From Linnemannia elongata (Eukaryota > Mortierellomycota > Mortierellomycetes > Mortierellales > Mortierellaceae), in contig JAXBDG010000011.1 in NCBI GenBank assembly GCA_036320915.1, positions 2,130,501 to 2,194,500 on the forward strand: a stretch of DNA of 64,000 nucleotides, in the 5' to 3' direction. A model generated the notes under the pieces. That model did not search any database. It saw only the letters and a list, made by a program, of their open reading frames with translations, and was not told the origin of the DNA. A program made the translations under genes and the position numbers. This document shows positions 33,299-46,304 of the stretch, one piece after another (within the stretch, counting starts at the first letter, position 1; each line of letters opens with the position of its first letter).

Positions 33299-33971
33299 TT
33301 TATGTTGAGGAAGATTCTATCGGCGATGCGGATGGTCTGGTTGATAAGTCGATGTCTGTGTGGAGTGCTCGTGCTTATCCGTGTGGTAGTTGTTTTATTG
33401 TCCCGATCTTCTTTAAACCCTAACCAAAGGACAAAACATGATTTTAGTGCTAGTCATAACAATGCGAAGGCCACAAGCACATGAGCCTACACATACACAA
33501 GTTTGTCAGTGTCAATCACCCTCTCGGTTTGATTCCAGTGTTTTTCGATCAGCTACAAGGCGGTGTGTGTGATGCAGTGGGAGGTGCAAGCGCAAGAAAA
33601 GAAGTTACTGGCTTGCGATGTAGAAAGACGATTGTCCTGTACTGGTAGCTTGCCGAGGGCGATTGTCTTGTGGGTGGCGACAGTTTGACCTTTGAGAAAG
33701 GCGTCAAAGAAGGATAAGGAACGAGGCGCGTCCCTTATTACAGTAAAATGATTGTGAAAATAATGCATTGCGGGGCCCTTAAGCCAACAGACATTTGACG
33801 CAGCAACACACACACACTGAGTGACAGGCACACATACACACACACATTGCACACTCCGGATAACTCGATTGAAATCTAGGTTCGACACCCGTGCGGCTAT
33901 ATTCTTTTTCCTTTTTCTTGCAGTGCACTTCCTTTTCCTTATCCTTCCTTCCTGTCTTGCCACCAAAATCA
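33299..33971. other. intergenic region with CA-rich stretch
   Basis: Upstream region of the GCR1_C-like gene. CA-dinucleotide-rich around 33807-33850. A GGTTCGACACC box at about 33878 resembles a tRNA B box but no cloverleaf folds around it. Confidence 0.4.
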
Positions 33972-35163
33972 ATGGCAACAACACTCAACCCTCATGCCGC
34001 ACCATCAACCAAAACCCTTAGACCCGTACCTCGCCCAACCGGCTCTCAACAAATGTAAAAATACGACCCAAGCGTGCGACCGCCTTCGTCAAAGAAAACT
34101 CTCTGTGGGGTGCCGTTATGATATTGTCTATACTAATGCTGCTCGCATAAGCCAACTCATCCTCAATTAACACCCGCCCGTCTTCCAAGTGATAGGCAGC
34201 GATAATCTAGGATGTCACCGATGTTATCGAAATAATGTCAAATGCTCCTATCTACTTTCCAGCCAGAAACGAGGGCTCAGATCCAAACTCCACGTGGCTG
34301 TCTCTGAATCCACCCAACCCTTTCAAAGCAATGACGCCCCCAGCCATTCGACAACAAAAAACTTGGTGGATCATATCAGGAACACAGTCTACAAGCTACT
34401 CGCCTCCACAGATCCATCCTCCAAAAAAAGTCACGGGCCACCTTGTCAAAGTCCTTTTCGGCCACAACTTTGAAGACTACCTTTTCAGTCCCGTGGAATT
34501 CCCTCAGCAACACACCCAAGGCACTGCCAACACTGGCCTGCTCTATGCATTATGTGCAGTTGCATCTTGATTCTCAGACCATCCAACCGTTGTCCAGACA
34601 CCGCCTTCGACTGATTTTGACGTTTACGTCGATCACATCTGGTCCAGAATGGTGCGCCTCTTGTCACAAGTCAATATAGACGCTGTCCACATCCTAATGT
34701 TGCTCGCCAATGCCGACTACTCTTCTGGTCGCTTTTCTCATGGATATCGCATGGAGTTCATGGCGGCAAGAATGGTGCAGGAACTCGGACTCCGTTGGCT
34801 CTACATACCGGACAACTCATTCGCTGCTGAATCAGAGCGGATCGTCTTCGAGGCAACACTCAGGACGTGTGCACTCTGCACAATTAACGACGTCGTTTAT
34901 AGTCTTATTTCAGGAATGCCGGGTGTCTTTGCTCATGTAATGGAGGGCCTGCCATCTCCGTCCAACACTTACAATTGGTGGGTGGAGCGCATCGCGTTGA
35001 CCCGCATAGCCATGGAACCGGTCCAAGATTATTCCATTAGGATCTTACACAGTGCCTTGAAACCGCAACGCACTAGGAAAGGAAGTAAAGGTCACCCGGG
35101 TTTATTGTTACAGTCGCAACGATTGTGCGCATTCATCTCGTTGTCCTCTCAAGTTGCCGCTTA
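33972..35163 (+). pseudogene. Zn2Cys6 transcription factor pseudogene
   Basis: Relic of a fungal Zn(II)2Cys6 activator. From the ATG at 33972 the frame stops after 27 codons. In a second frame comes QACDRLRQRKLSV, where a zinc-ligand Cys is replaced by Leu. Then, in a third frame after a possible intron, GCHRCYRNNVKC. The fungal-specific transcription factor domain follows: TGLLYALCAVAS, an in-frame TGA (34568-34570, where CGA is expected), FSDHPTVVQTPP, HILMLLANADYSSGRFSHGYRM and ARMVQELGLRW. The frame ends at 35162-35164 without the rest of the domain, overlapping the 3' end of the gene on the other strand. Normal proteins of this family are 600-900 residues. Confidence 0.65.
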
Positions 35164-38100
35164 AGCTCCTCCAAACGCGCGGTCTCCTGCAGCAACAGAC
35201 TGACTCGTTCCTGCAACATCTTCTCCAAAAATGAAGCCGACGACTGCAAAGGTGATACCTCTTTGGCGCCTCCATCCACATGCACATCGTCACGATCGTT
35301 ATTCAATAGTAGCAACTCCTGTCGTTCCCTTCTCAGGTGTTCAACTTCCTCCCTCAGAGCCACCTTCTCGTCAAACAGTCGCGCCTTCTCGGCCTGCAAA
35401 TCCTCGACCTCGATTTCGGCACGCGCTTTGCGTTTGTAGAGCTGTTCGATCTGGTTCTGATGCAACTCGAGCTGCATTTGCATCTGCAAGGCTGTCAGCA
35501 CACCGCCTCCGGTATCGTGATCGTCGTAGAAGCTGTGGTTGCTGTTGTTGTGGAGATCGCCGGCCGTCATCGTAGGTGTGCTCACAACGGGACTTGAAGG
35601 CGCAGATGAGAAGGACTTTCGAGAGGCCGCAGTCACGTCCACCCTGGGCGAGGCTGCTACCACTGCTGGGGCTGTTGGTAAAGGGGCTGGGGCTGGCGGG
35701 ACTCCGCCCTCGGTGGATGTTGAAGAAGTCGACCGCCTTGCCTGGTAGAGGTACTTGAACAACCCACTCTCTCCACGACTAGGCGCGCCAGCAGCACTGG
35801 CCGACACTGGGGGCGACGTTGGTCTCGTAGTCGTCGTGATCGAGGTAGGTCTCCGGTTCTCCAAGGCAGCAATAACACCGCCATCCACCGATGATCGTCG
35901 CGAACCAAAACCGTCAGAAATCGCGGGGCTCATAGGACCCGCCGTTGACGATATGCGACCAATCACTTCCTGGATCGTCTCCTTGACCTCCATCGCCAGC
36001 ATTGCTCGACCCTCCTCGGCTTCCTTGCGTCTCAGAATCGTGCCTCCCCGGCGGACTCCCATCATCTTGGACATGTCCCGCATCATCTTCTCCACACCAG
36101 ACACATTATCGGCTAGTTCAGAAAACGTCGCCATCTGGACCTTGGTAAACATCTCCAGCTGGTCCTTGAGTTCCTGAATCTCCGTCGAAGTGGTCGCCGT
36201 GACAATGGGAGGAGGTACAGATGCAAAGGCGGTGGTACTAGGAAGAGTTACACCTCCAGCGCTGGGCTGGTGATGATGGCACTTATCCAGATCCTCCAGG
36301 ATGTCAACTTCGGTATACTCTTCCTCGTCGCCGTCACCGACTCGAACCTTCAAGTTGCTATCCGAACCCCTCTCAACGAAGTCTCCGTCATCGTCATCAT
36401 CACCGTCGGTCCTTGACAATGCTCCAGCAATGGCGCCTTCACCCTCCCGAAGAGTAGTTGTTGCGGTGCTGGCAGAAAGGAAGAGTTCTCGAAGGTTCTC
36501 GGTCTGCTGACTAGAATGTCGTACCATCCAATCGCGGATCTCTTGTAACTCCTCCCTAACCTGTCCATCCCTCGATCCAAACTGAGTCTGGGAATCCTGG
36601 ATCGACGACAGGACCTGGTTCATTTTGTCCAGAATCTCGTCCCGTTGGTCGCTCAGTGAGGCTTCAGACCGATCGCCCTCCTGCTGGATGAGGGTCTTAA
36701 TCCGGTCCATTGAGTCTGCCCATGAGGGTATGCTGGAGTCTTTGGAATCGTCGCCATCCCAGTCTCCATCTCCGACTGAAGGTCCTGGGCGGATGCTGTT
36801 TATCTTCAAGAGTTTCTCTTGACCTCGCAAGATCTTGTCGAGCGTCTGATTCGTCTCTTCTGAGGTCTTGTTGATATCCTTCAAGAGCGCATTGTTATCG
36901 ATATGTATCTGTTGCTGATCGTGATCCGCTCCTTGCTTGGTGTGGCCGCTGTCGGAAGATGTAGCAGCTGCCCTGATGGTTCTGGGTGTCGTCTCTGAAC
37001 CACCTTCCGACGATTCCTCATCAGCCTCAAGCAGCTCAAACACCTTAGCCAGGAGCGCTTTGTTTCCGCTCTCATATCTAGCCAACTGCTCGTCAATAAC
37101 CTGCCCCATCTTGTTGTCCATCCTATCCAACAACTCCGCGATCCGATCCGAAGTCTTGGTAACAAGTGTTCCTCCACCACTTCCTGTTGTCATTGACGTT
37201 ATAGTTGCCGGATCCTGTAGAACGACCTGATTGCTATTTACTGACCCCGAGGATGAGGCTACGGGCATTGGAGGCACATTGGAGGCTGACAGGATCCTGT
37301 CTCTGAACGAAGCCGAGTTACTGCCGTTGCTCTGACTGGGTCGAAGGGAAGCTCTCCACGAAGCAGGCGACTCAGTTTCCAAGGGTGAAGACAGGGAGCC
37401 GGTAGACGCTTGTTGTTGCTGTTGATGGACAAGCGTCTGAGATGCAGATCTCGAATGGGGCAATGGAGTCACCGGTCTTTCCATGCTATTACTACGGCCA
37501 ATGTTGGAAGCACCAGTCACAGACCGAGAGCGAACGGCCACATTGGCATTAGAAGCCTGTTGGAGAAGGAGCATCTCCTGTCGCTTGTGTTGTTCGTCCA
37601 ACTGCCGCCTCATCTCCGATAACTGGTCCGAAAGTTCGTGTATCCGCTCCGACTGGTCCTTGACAGAAGGGATGACTTGTAAGTCCAAACGGCTCAGGAC
37701 TTCTAGGAGGGTGAGCTCGTTCTCCGGTGGGGCTGCTCGGACTAGGGACTCGATACTGTCCGCCAAATCGCCTTCGTTCCGCAACGCATCTTCATCCTCC
37801 GTCGCCTCACCAACTGGCGGCGCCTCATCATCATCGCAGTCGCCATCAATCTGCTTGATCTTTGCAGATGCCGTCGTAGCCGCACAGTCGCCAGCCAAAG
37901 ATCTGATGCCCGTATCCTGAATAGAGGCGAGCCGTCGAAGAAGATGCATCTGGAGGTTCATCTTGCGGTCCATCTGCTCCATGTGCTCCTGTACAGCCAT
38001 CATCCGACCATCGTCTACATTTCCTGCCCCGCCTCCATTCCGGTGCCGATCATATTCGAGATCCTGATACGCCATCATCCGACACTGCGCCGTGTTGACA

Positions 38101-41100
38101 AATTCGAGCAAAAGGAGCAATTGGTCCAGCTTTGCGGCTACCTGCTGGTTCTGGCGGGCATTGATGGTCGAGTCATAATTCAGATCTTGGAGAACGTAGC
38201 TGCCTTCCCTAGGGAGTTGGTTGCTAGTCGCAGCGGCCGCATGATGACCAGTCCAAGGGTCGCCCTCTTCGAACAGACGCGTCATTCCTGCGATCTTGGA
38301 AGGTTTCGTCCCAGGATTACCGGATTCGCCTCCACCGTTGGTCACAATACTGCTGCTACCGTCCGCAAGGCTGCTCAGACCACCGCCGCCTCCAAGAGAC
38401 GCCATCATCGAGGTCGAAGAAGGAATTTGGAGACGATTGTGCAAAGTGGTCGAGTTGACGCGCTGGAGGTGCTGACGAGACCCGCCATCTGTGGTGTGGT
38501 GAAACGGATGCGCTCCTCCTCCAGCAGAGTTATGGACCATCGTGCTTGCAGATCGTTGCAGGAGAGAGAACCCCGTGGCGGTGGCAGCACTGGTCCCAGC
38601 ACCCGATGATGGAGAAGCGCCGCCTGCACGTCGATATCCCGAAACACCGCCGCTGTACAATCCTCCTGCTCCATGTCCAATATTCTGCTGTAGTTGTTGT
38701 GCTGTCTGGACCTTGGCAAGCTGAGACGTGATATCGGCCAGTTTCGACCGGATTTCTGAAAGGGCCGAGATATCTCTCTGATAGGCGCTTGGATCTGTCG
38801 CCGAGAGCTGCATCACGTCGATGATTTCGTCCTTGAGCTCCTCAAACTCCTGCCTTTGTCCTGCAGTCGCCTCCTTGATCTCCACTAGCTTCTTAACCAG
38901 AGCCGACGAGACCTGGTTGAGAAGAGCTGTCATTGACTGGAGAGATTCTTCCTGCTTGAGCGTGAGGTGGTCGAACTCTGGGATGATGGTGTCGCGGAGC
39001 TTTTGGGTTAGCTCTGTTGAGGAGAAGGTTGGCAAAGCAGATGAGACAGCAACTGTGGTAGCAGTGGCATTAGAAGAGGGTGATGGCAATGCCTCCGAGA
39101 GCAAGAACGAGGAGAGCGAGGCGGGTAATGCTAGGTTGAGCTTTGGAATACCGCTCGAACCGACTGTCGATGAGACTATGGGAGGAGAAGGTGACGACTC
39201 TGATGTCCTTCCTGTCGATTGAGGTTTAGTTGGCGACGCGGTCGTTGGCTCCTTAGGACTCGAAGACATTATCGATGCCTTCTTGAGCGCCAACTCCTCC
39301 CCCTCCTCATTGCCAGCATCATCCTCAGACTCGTCGTGATTAGTGCTCTGTTGGCGCTTCGGTGGACTAATTGGTTTGGTGGTAGGGGTGGGCGAAGGCG
39401 AGGCCTGAGACTTCCTCAGCAACTCCTTGTTCTTTTGTTGAATGACCACTAAATCCTCCCGATAGAACGTATCTGCCACGCCAGGAAGGGGCTGATCTGG
39501 CAGACAGGGAGTAAAGGTGTATGTAGGATGCCGAGTTAAACTCTTCAGAATCTCCCTCACGTCCTCTTGGAATCGACGAGCACTCTCGGGGTTGTTGATG
39601 TCGGCCCGCTCCAGGGTCCGCTTCAGCCTTTTGGAATGGTCCTCCAGGATCTCCAGGGTCTCTGTATACTTGTTGCGAACCTGCGTTAGATACGCACCGA
39701 TCCCGAGAGTCGATGGTGGGTTGTTATTCGCGGTAGGGGGAGGAAGGGGTCCGCCTACAGACATGCGTCGCTCGCGCACCCCAACAAGTCTCGGTGAAGC
39801 AGGTGATGAATTCGAAGCAGATCCTGGATTCAACGACTTGCTGGCGTGAATAAACTGATCCATGACCAATAGAACCCTCTTCATCTCTGAGCTCCGAGTA
39901 TCTAGGTTGACGGAGAGACCGACGAGGATCGACTTGATCATCTTGTATGACACAGCATTCAACGACGACTCGCTGGCATGGACCCGAATGCATTCCAGAT
40001 GACTGTTGACAACCTCCGTTATCTGGTCCGAACCAGTCTCCAGATGAACCCTGGCCCGCTCCAGCAGCTCCTGCACCGTCCTGGCAGTTTTCATCACACG
40101 TTCCAGTAACTGGTCCCGAACCGCATAATGTTGGTTCACCGTCACTTTGGCCGCTGCCCTCCAAGCCTCAAGCTGGACCAACAATGACTCGATCCGCTTT
40201 CTCTCCAGCTCTTGTTCCCTTTGTGAAAGTTGCTGCTCCCTCGTCGCCAGATCTTGTTGAACCAATTGTAGATGGCCCTCCAACGCCGCCGTCGTCGCAG
40301 CGGCATCGTTGCCGCCTCCGCCACCGCCGCCAGACTTGTCGGTGTGGATAGAGTACTCGAGAGAGTTGTTGCGATGCCGAATGTTGTTCAGCTTGGCCTC
40401 CAGTTTCAAGAGGGACGCCCCCACAGCCTTGGACATGAGCGAGTTGAGGCTATCGATCCAGCCTGTGCGTTCTGACATTGTGTCCGTTGCGAACCAGGTT
40501 TCTTCTTTGCGGGTCACCAGCTTGAACTCAAACCGACCAGAGCCCTTTGTGTCCTGTGCTTTCACTTGCACCTCGTAGCACTCTGCCATATCGATCGTCT
40601 TTATCGGGAACAGATGCTACACGACATGTATGGTCAAGGAGTATATTAGTTCAGGTCTACCTTTTAAGTGACTTCATATAATAGCTTTATGCTCCATTGG
40701 TGCTGGTCATTGTAAGGTTACCTCGTTGTCCTTAAAGAGCGTTAATATTCCAGGATGAGCATCCCCTCGAAACCTTCCAATTGCATAGCACCGCTTCCAT
40801 GTCTAATAATTCGTTCAAATATATGTAAGTGTGAGCTTCGTTGCCGCCACTTGGGTGTTGCCAGAGTTCACGTAGCATACAGATGGGCGTATTGAGGTAT
40901 ATGTTAGAGCACAGAAAACATACCAGAAGATTGCCTCGTCGCCATAACCACCCCTCCTTCGCGATCTAACGATAAAAAAGAAAACGATGATCAGGTATTA
41001 GAATGAATATGTCAGCCCATAATTCCATCCATCCGCTAGAAAGAAAAACCACATGCGGTCGAGAGAATCGTTACTTTACCTGCATTCCAAAAGAAGTTGT

Positions 41101-42531
41101 ATTCGAGGGAGAGGCCATGTTTGACGTGTCTGTCCTTGGAGTCGCTGGACTAAAAGGCAACTGTTGCTGTTGGTAGAGCTGTTGAGGTGTTTGTTGGTGG
41201 AAGGATTGTCGGTAAAGATTCTGGGCCGGAGTACCATTGTCGGCATCACTCCACGCAGCACTCTCCCGTCGCGATCGCGTTCCAGAGGAGGTATAGTTGC
41301 TGTTATTGTCTCCAAAGTTGCCGGCCTCTTGGCTCATCACTAATGGACCCCGACGAGCAAACCGAGACGAGCTGGAAGACGGATCCTCGGTATTGCTGCT
41401 GCTGCTGATCGCTGAGATGATACTACTCCCTCCCATTGACAGTGGACGACCCTGTTGAGGTGTTTGGTTGGACGACGTCGAGGGAGGGGGATTTGAAGGC
41501 TCCATATATGAACTCCGTGCTCCTTGATACACAGCAGGTCTAGCTGTAGGCTGAGACCCTGGTCCAAGGGTATTGAATGACGAGGAAAGCGCTGCAGTTG
41601 CACTCAGCGGTCGTAACGAGGATGTTGCTGGTGTCGACATGATAGACTGACTGGGCGATTCCACGCTGTTCGATCCGCCCCCACCTTGTGTCGTTGCTGT
41701 TGTTGAGGGCGTAGTACCAGAGTTGGAAACTGGTGGGGGCACGTAGTTCATAATCATAGTCGGGGAGATGGGTCTTGTCAAGGCTGCATAGTACGACGAT
41801 GCCTCATCTTGTGTCACGTTAAGTCCTTGCGACTGTACTGGTTGTTGGTGTAAATGCTGCTGACTTGTCTTTGTCAAGAGCGTGCTGGGTATTGAATAGG
41901 CAGGTCCAGAGGGCGAAGATGAGGTATTAGAAGCACTTGTATTTGAGGACAAGGGCGATGGAGACGAAGCGGCCTTTGGTTGGACCCATGACACATGCCC
42001 CCGTGAGGCCGTAGTGCCCACGTTGTTGTTATTGTTGTTGGGGATATTGTTGGCGCTAGCCGAAGCTAGCGAAGTGTTGAACGGTTGGCTGACGTGGATA
42101 TTGACTCTGCCTGATCGAGCTGACGGTGCAGCAGAGCCGTCGTTACTATTGTTGCCCCAGTTACTGCCGTTGTTACTGTTGTTGTTGCTGTTGTTGTTGT
42201 TGTTGTAGTTGTTGACGGTACTACTGCTGGTGTATTGATCATTACCCACATTATATCCGCCACCTTGTCCATTGTCGCTGGATGGATCGAAATAAGGCTG
42301 TTGCTGGTGCTGTTGCTGTTGTTGGTAGGGCTGTTGCGATGACATCCCAGGTGTCTGGGGAAGAGGTCTTCCTGGAGATAAAGCTGCACCCAAGTTGGTG
42401 GACGACGCCGAGTACGCCCCATTCGTTCCCAACGATCCATTGGATTTGTGCGCAAGCAATACAGAGGCCGAGCGTGGCCTGGTGTATCCTCCTTGTTGTT
42501 GTTGTTGGTCGTAAGGCTTTGTAGTATTCAT
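35133..42531 (-). CDS. giant PH-domain coiled-coil protein (2352 residues)
   Basis: Four exons, all phase 0: 42531-41080, 40965-40924, 40802-40722, 40616-35133. Residues 1-484 are disordered, rich in Asn, Ser, Gln and Thr with poly-Asn and poly-Gln tracts. Residues 485 to about 590 form a pleckstrin-homology domain spread over exons 2-4: KEGWLWRRGNLLTWKRCYA, GILTLFKDN, HLFPIKTIDMAECYEV, ETWFATDTMSERTGWIDSL with the closing Trp. Helical/coiled-coil stretches follow (about 600-780, 960-1030, 1250-1330 and the C-terminal 110 residues, with EIEVEDLQAEKARLFDEKV). Likely a peripheral membrane scaffold recruited by phosphoinositides at cortex or bud/hyphal tip. I cannot name a characterised orthologue. 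The start at 42531 was preferred over 42849, whose extension is hydrophobic and low-complexity. Confidence 0.78.
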
Positions 42532-44052
42532 GGCTGGCTTGGCTGAGGTTATGTGGTTTTGTTTGGGGGAAAAGAGGAAGAGGCAAAAAGAGGTGTGGAA
42601 GTGGGAGAAAGAGAAAGGGATACAATGTGATGAGAAAGTGGGGTTTGGTTGAGAGGAGGAGGGAGGAAGAAGGAAAACAAAAGGTGGCGAACAAAGAAAA
42701 GAGGGCCAAGAGAAACGAGGAAAAAAGGGGTGCACGACAAACGTAATGACAATACCGATGATAGACAAACACAGTCGACATACGATAGTAAAAGAGTTGG
42801 ATGGGATGCCCAGGTGAGGTGACAATGGTTTAGGGGTTGGTGTCCACAAGTCGGTCAGCAGGGGGGTGAAGTGTTGTATATTCCTTTCTGTCTATTGTTG
42901 GAGTGGAGACCAACAAAAAAAAGGGGTGGTCCGATGGATGGATGGGGGTGAAGAAGAGAAGAAAGGGCAAAGGAATGGAGAAAGCAACATGAAGTGTCCA
43001 AGACAAAGAAGAGATCGCCATTCACACCTTTCTTGCTTCTTCCTTCTGCTCGTGATGGTTATTCTACTCTCTTGATCTGTGTCTGCGTCGAGTGGATGAG
43101 AATCCACCTAGTTCAAGACAGTTACCGCAGATCCATGCACAACAAAGCTGCAACACCTTCTCAGAGCGGCATTTTTTTTTTCTCTTACACTGACAACATA
43201 GACCAAGTCGCCTTGCTACTTTGCTCCCTTTGCCTTCTTGGCTGAGGTCAGAATGTGGAATCCCTTTTTATTTTATTTTTTTCGTCTTTTTCACTCTTGC
43301 CCCATGGCCGATGTCAATTCAATGACCAACGAACCTAGACAGAACAGCTCTAAAACGTGCAATAAAAGGCAAGGTGCATTAAAGGAAATGAATACGACTT
43401 CAGGAACAAAGAAAGCGTGAGACTGATAAAGTATCGATGGAGTCCTCCAATATCATCAACGAATAAGCACGCCTGCTTCTATTTGGTGGCAAAATCGCTG
43501 CGAAAGCATATCGCTCAGCATTGTGCCCCCAGCCAAACCCGACACTAAGGCAAATGCTCGCTGGTGGAGTGTGCTCAATCATATAAGTACGAGTAATAGA
43601 CGAGGGAAACCATATCTCTCTTTGATACTTACGATGTCCTCAGTGCTTCTTTTCTTTCCATGGCTATCTATACACAGACGATACTTCCAACTGATAATAC
43701 TGGCAATAGAAGATGCCAATTGTGAGCAATAGTCGATGCAAGTTTAGCCATTGCTATGATACAAGCACCACTGCAGTAAAAAGGCGGCATCCCCAGATAC
43801 ACAATCATTCTTGCGAGGCAACCTTCTCCAAGAAATCGTTACTGAGATCGCGTTTTTTCTTCATCTCACAGTTTTCAACCAGTCAATGCAGAATGCAGCA
43901 AAATGTGCGAGCGAATAAACTCCGGTGAAGTCATATTTAACATTTTGGCCCCTGTAATAGACTGTCTCCAAAAGGCCGAAGTTGTCCTGATCTCCGAGCA
44001 AAGAATTACACATACACTCTCCACTCTCCTTCGCCTTTCACATCATCCAGCC
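42532..44052. other. intergenic region, divergent promoters
   Basis: Between the giant PH gene (minus) and NDUFS6 (plus). Purine-rich on the plus strand at 42550-42740 and 42890-42970. No coding sequence or RNA gene can be supported. Confidence 0.4.
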
Positions 44053-45215
44053 ATGAACACCCTCAAGTGCATCAAGACCCCCGCGGTCTCTGCCGCCCGC
44101 CTCCTCATCGCCTCCCGCTCCATCTCCTCTTCCGCCATCGTCGCCAACAACATCCGCGAGGACCTCAAGCAATCCGCCAACAGAGCCACCACCTGGAGCG
44201 AGAACCAAATCGAGAAGAAGAATGCCTTCAAGGGCCCCCGCTTCGAGAACACCGACATCGAGGCCCAGGTAAAGCGGCGAGAGGGTCAAACCGCCCAAAA
44301 GTCAACGACAACAGGAGATTCACACTTTGGAAGATACGGATAAACGACAAACAGAACCTAGAGATCAGCATCGGATCGGGCTTGCCTCACATCGGACCGA
44401 ATTCTCCGGAGAGCATGGAGGCAAGGGCAAGTCAGAAGCAAAGAAAGAAGAATATCATATATATATATATATATATATACCGCCAGGACAACGTCAGACG
44501 TTGTACGGCTGGTCCAACAGCAATTCAATTCTGGCACTCAGGACATACAACACACACGCACAGAGTTCCGTTAGGCGCCTCTGGACGACAGCTTCCGCTT
44601 TGTCACAACAGCACACGCTTGTTCGTGTATCACCCGCTCACTAAAGCCAACACAAAATTGCAACTTTTTCATTGCAAAAGCGACATGCAACTAACTTCTA
44701 TGCCGTACCTTCATTTGTTGTTTGCCCGGACGTCGTCTTTGATCATATCCGACATGACTACCGTACAAAAATAGCCCCAGCCCAAGGCCGCTATTGAGTT
44801 GATTGCCGAGGAACCCATCCGCATGGTTGAGGGTCGCCGCGCAAGATGCGACGGTGGCGGAGGAGCCTTGGGACACCCCGCTGTTTGGATCAACTTGGTA
44901 AGCCTTCGACTGATCACTTTCCAATTGCTGTTTGACTTGTCGTAGGAGTAGGGCTTTGGAGTGATTGAACTAACCCTGTATGATGCTTATTACTTATTCT
45001 TGCATTCTAGGATCGCCCCGGTAACCACGCATGCGGCTACTGTAAGTCATCATAAGTTCATCAGGGAGTTCATTGCATTGATTGTTCGCAAGGATTTTTT
45101 TATCAGAAAGAGCTTTCCTCTGGAGACTAACGGGATTTTTTTTTTGTCTCTGTTGGGAATTGCAACGTTAGGCGGTATCCGTTTCGAGCAGAAGCCCCAC
45201 CATCACCACCACTAA
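44053..45215 (+). CDS. NDUFS6: NADH dehydrogenase (complex I) 13 kDa zinc subunit, NDUFS6
   Basis: Accessory subunit of mitochondrial complex I that binds zinc and is needed for late N-module assembly. Four exons (44053-44268, 44775-44897, 45011-45041, 45172-45215), 137 residues. The N-terminus ([19 protein letters not shown]) is a typical mitochondrial presequence. The mature domain has [19 protein letters not shown], then [17 protein letters not shown], then CGYCGIRF: the Cys-His-Cys-Cys zinc site. It ends in five His residues. Exon 3 is only 31 nt, and the CGYC codon for the last Cys is split across introns. Length is normal. Intron 1 (506 nt) holds an AT microsatellite. Confidence 0.92.
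44456..44479. repeat. AT dinucleotide microsatellite
   Basis: AT repeat of about 12 units inside NDUFS6 intron 1. Confidence 0.85.
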
Positions 45216-46304
45216 TACTTGCGACCACTACCAAACAGCAGCGTGACTTGACAGAGGCGTTATGGAGCAAAAGAAGACACGAAGGACTAGCACGCACATT
45301 CATGGCTTTGACAACGTGCTCTTTGCTTCCAGCTGTCTCTTCAATCAGGAACTTCACATTCATTCACACACACGAAATATACACACACCTACACCCGCCC
45401 TTCGAATAGAGTACACAGATTAAAATCACAAAGGTTCAATTCAAAATAGCGCGTTGTGATCAAACATGTACTGATCAAACGCGTACTGATCAAACGGGTG
45501 ACGTGATGGGGGTAAACGAATGATACGCGATCCTCAACCATAGGAGTGATACTTTTGTGCGTCAGTGTGCAACTGAGAAGGAAGTGACGGTGCTAGATTG
45601 ACGGGAGCAAAAGTCTATAGTACTTCCAATTGCTTTTCATGTGGCATTGAAACCGTGCTTGGCGCATCTTGATTTCAATTTCTAAATTGTCACGTTTTTG
45701 CAGCATCTATTCATTGTCTTTTTCTCTCTTCCCACACCACCTCCTCTTTTCAACTCTTCTACTTGACTTTCTCCCTTTTTTATTCTACACATCCACCCTT
45801 CCTCATTCTTTTTTATTCCCGTGTGTGTTCTTGTCATCACTTGTTCATACCCCATCACTTCCTCCTCCTCCGCCTCTTCCTCGTTTTGCATAGAGAGCCT
45901 GCAACCTGATCCCTTTATTCATCTAAACCCAGAAACACTCATACAATCACACCCCCATTGACCCTCAGCCCCACCCTCCTTGCATATCCACCAGGAACCA
46001 CTCATCTGTCCCTCCCTCATCTTACCACTAAGAAGAGATCCCTCGCCCATTTGCTTAGCAGTCCCTTCAACAGACCCCCTCCCCCATCTAGGTACTTTCA
46101 GAGACCCACCCACTTGCCACTAGGGCCAGCATCAGAAAACAAAAAGATCATTGGACAACGTCAACTGAAAAGCATAGTCTTGGCCAAGGAGAGTGTTACA
46201 CGTTTGAAAACTGACCCTCCATCGCCATTACCTATGTGTATTAAATCTTTTTAGAAGGACAGGAATAGACAGCAAAGAAAACATACGGAAATTCAGGATA
46301 CGCC
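45216..46304. other. promoter and 5' UTR region of the golgin gene
   Basis: No gene. The near-identical phrase TACTGATCAAACG occurs twice (45470-45500), and the last 600 bases before 46305 are pyrimidine-rich, as is usual upstream of genes in this window. Confidence 0.4.

Noticed and set aside
33878..33900. GGTTCGACACC box resembling the B box of a tRNA gene
   Set aside because: No matching A box, acceptor stem or anticodon stem folds around it on either strand.
42251..42781. Minus-strand 176-codon frame overlapping the start of the giant PH gene
   Set aside because: Different frame from the well-supported PH gene, hydrophobic UTR-like N-terminus, His/Gln-rich shadow of poly-Gln codons.
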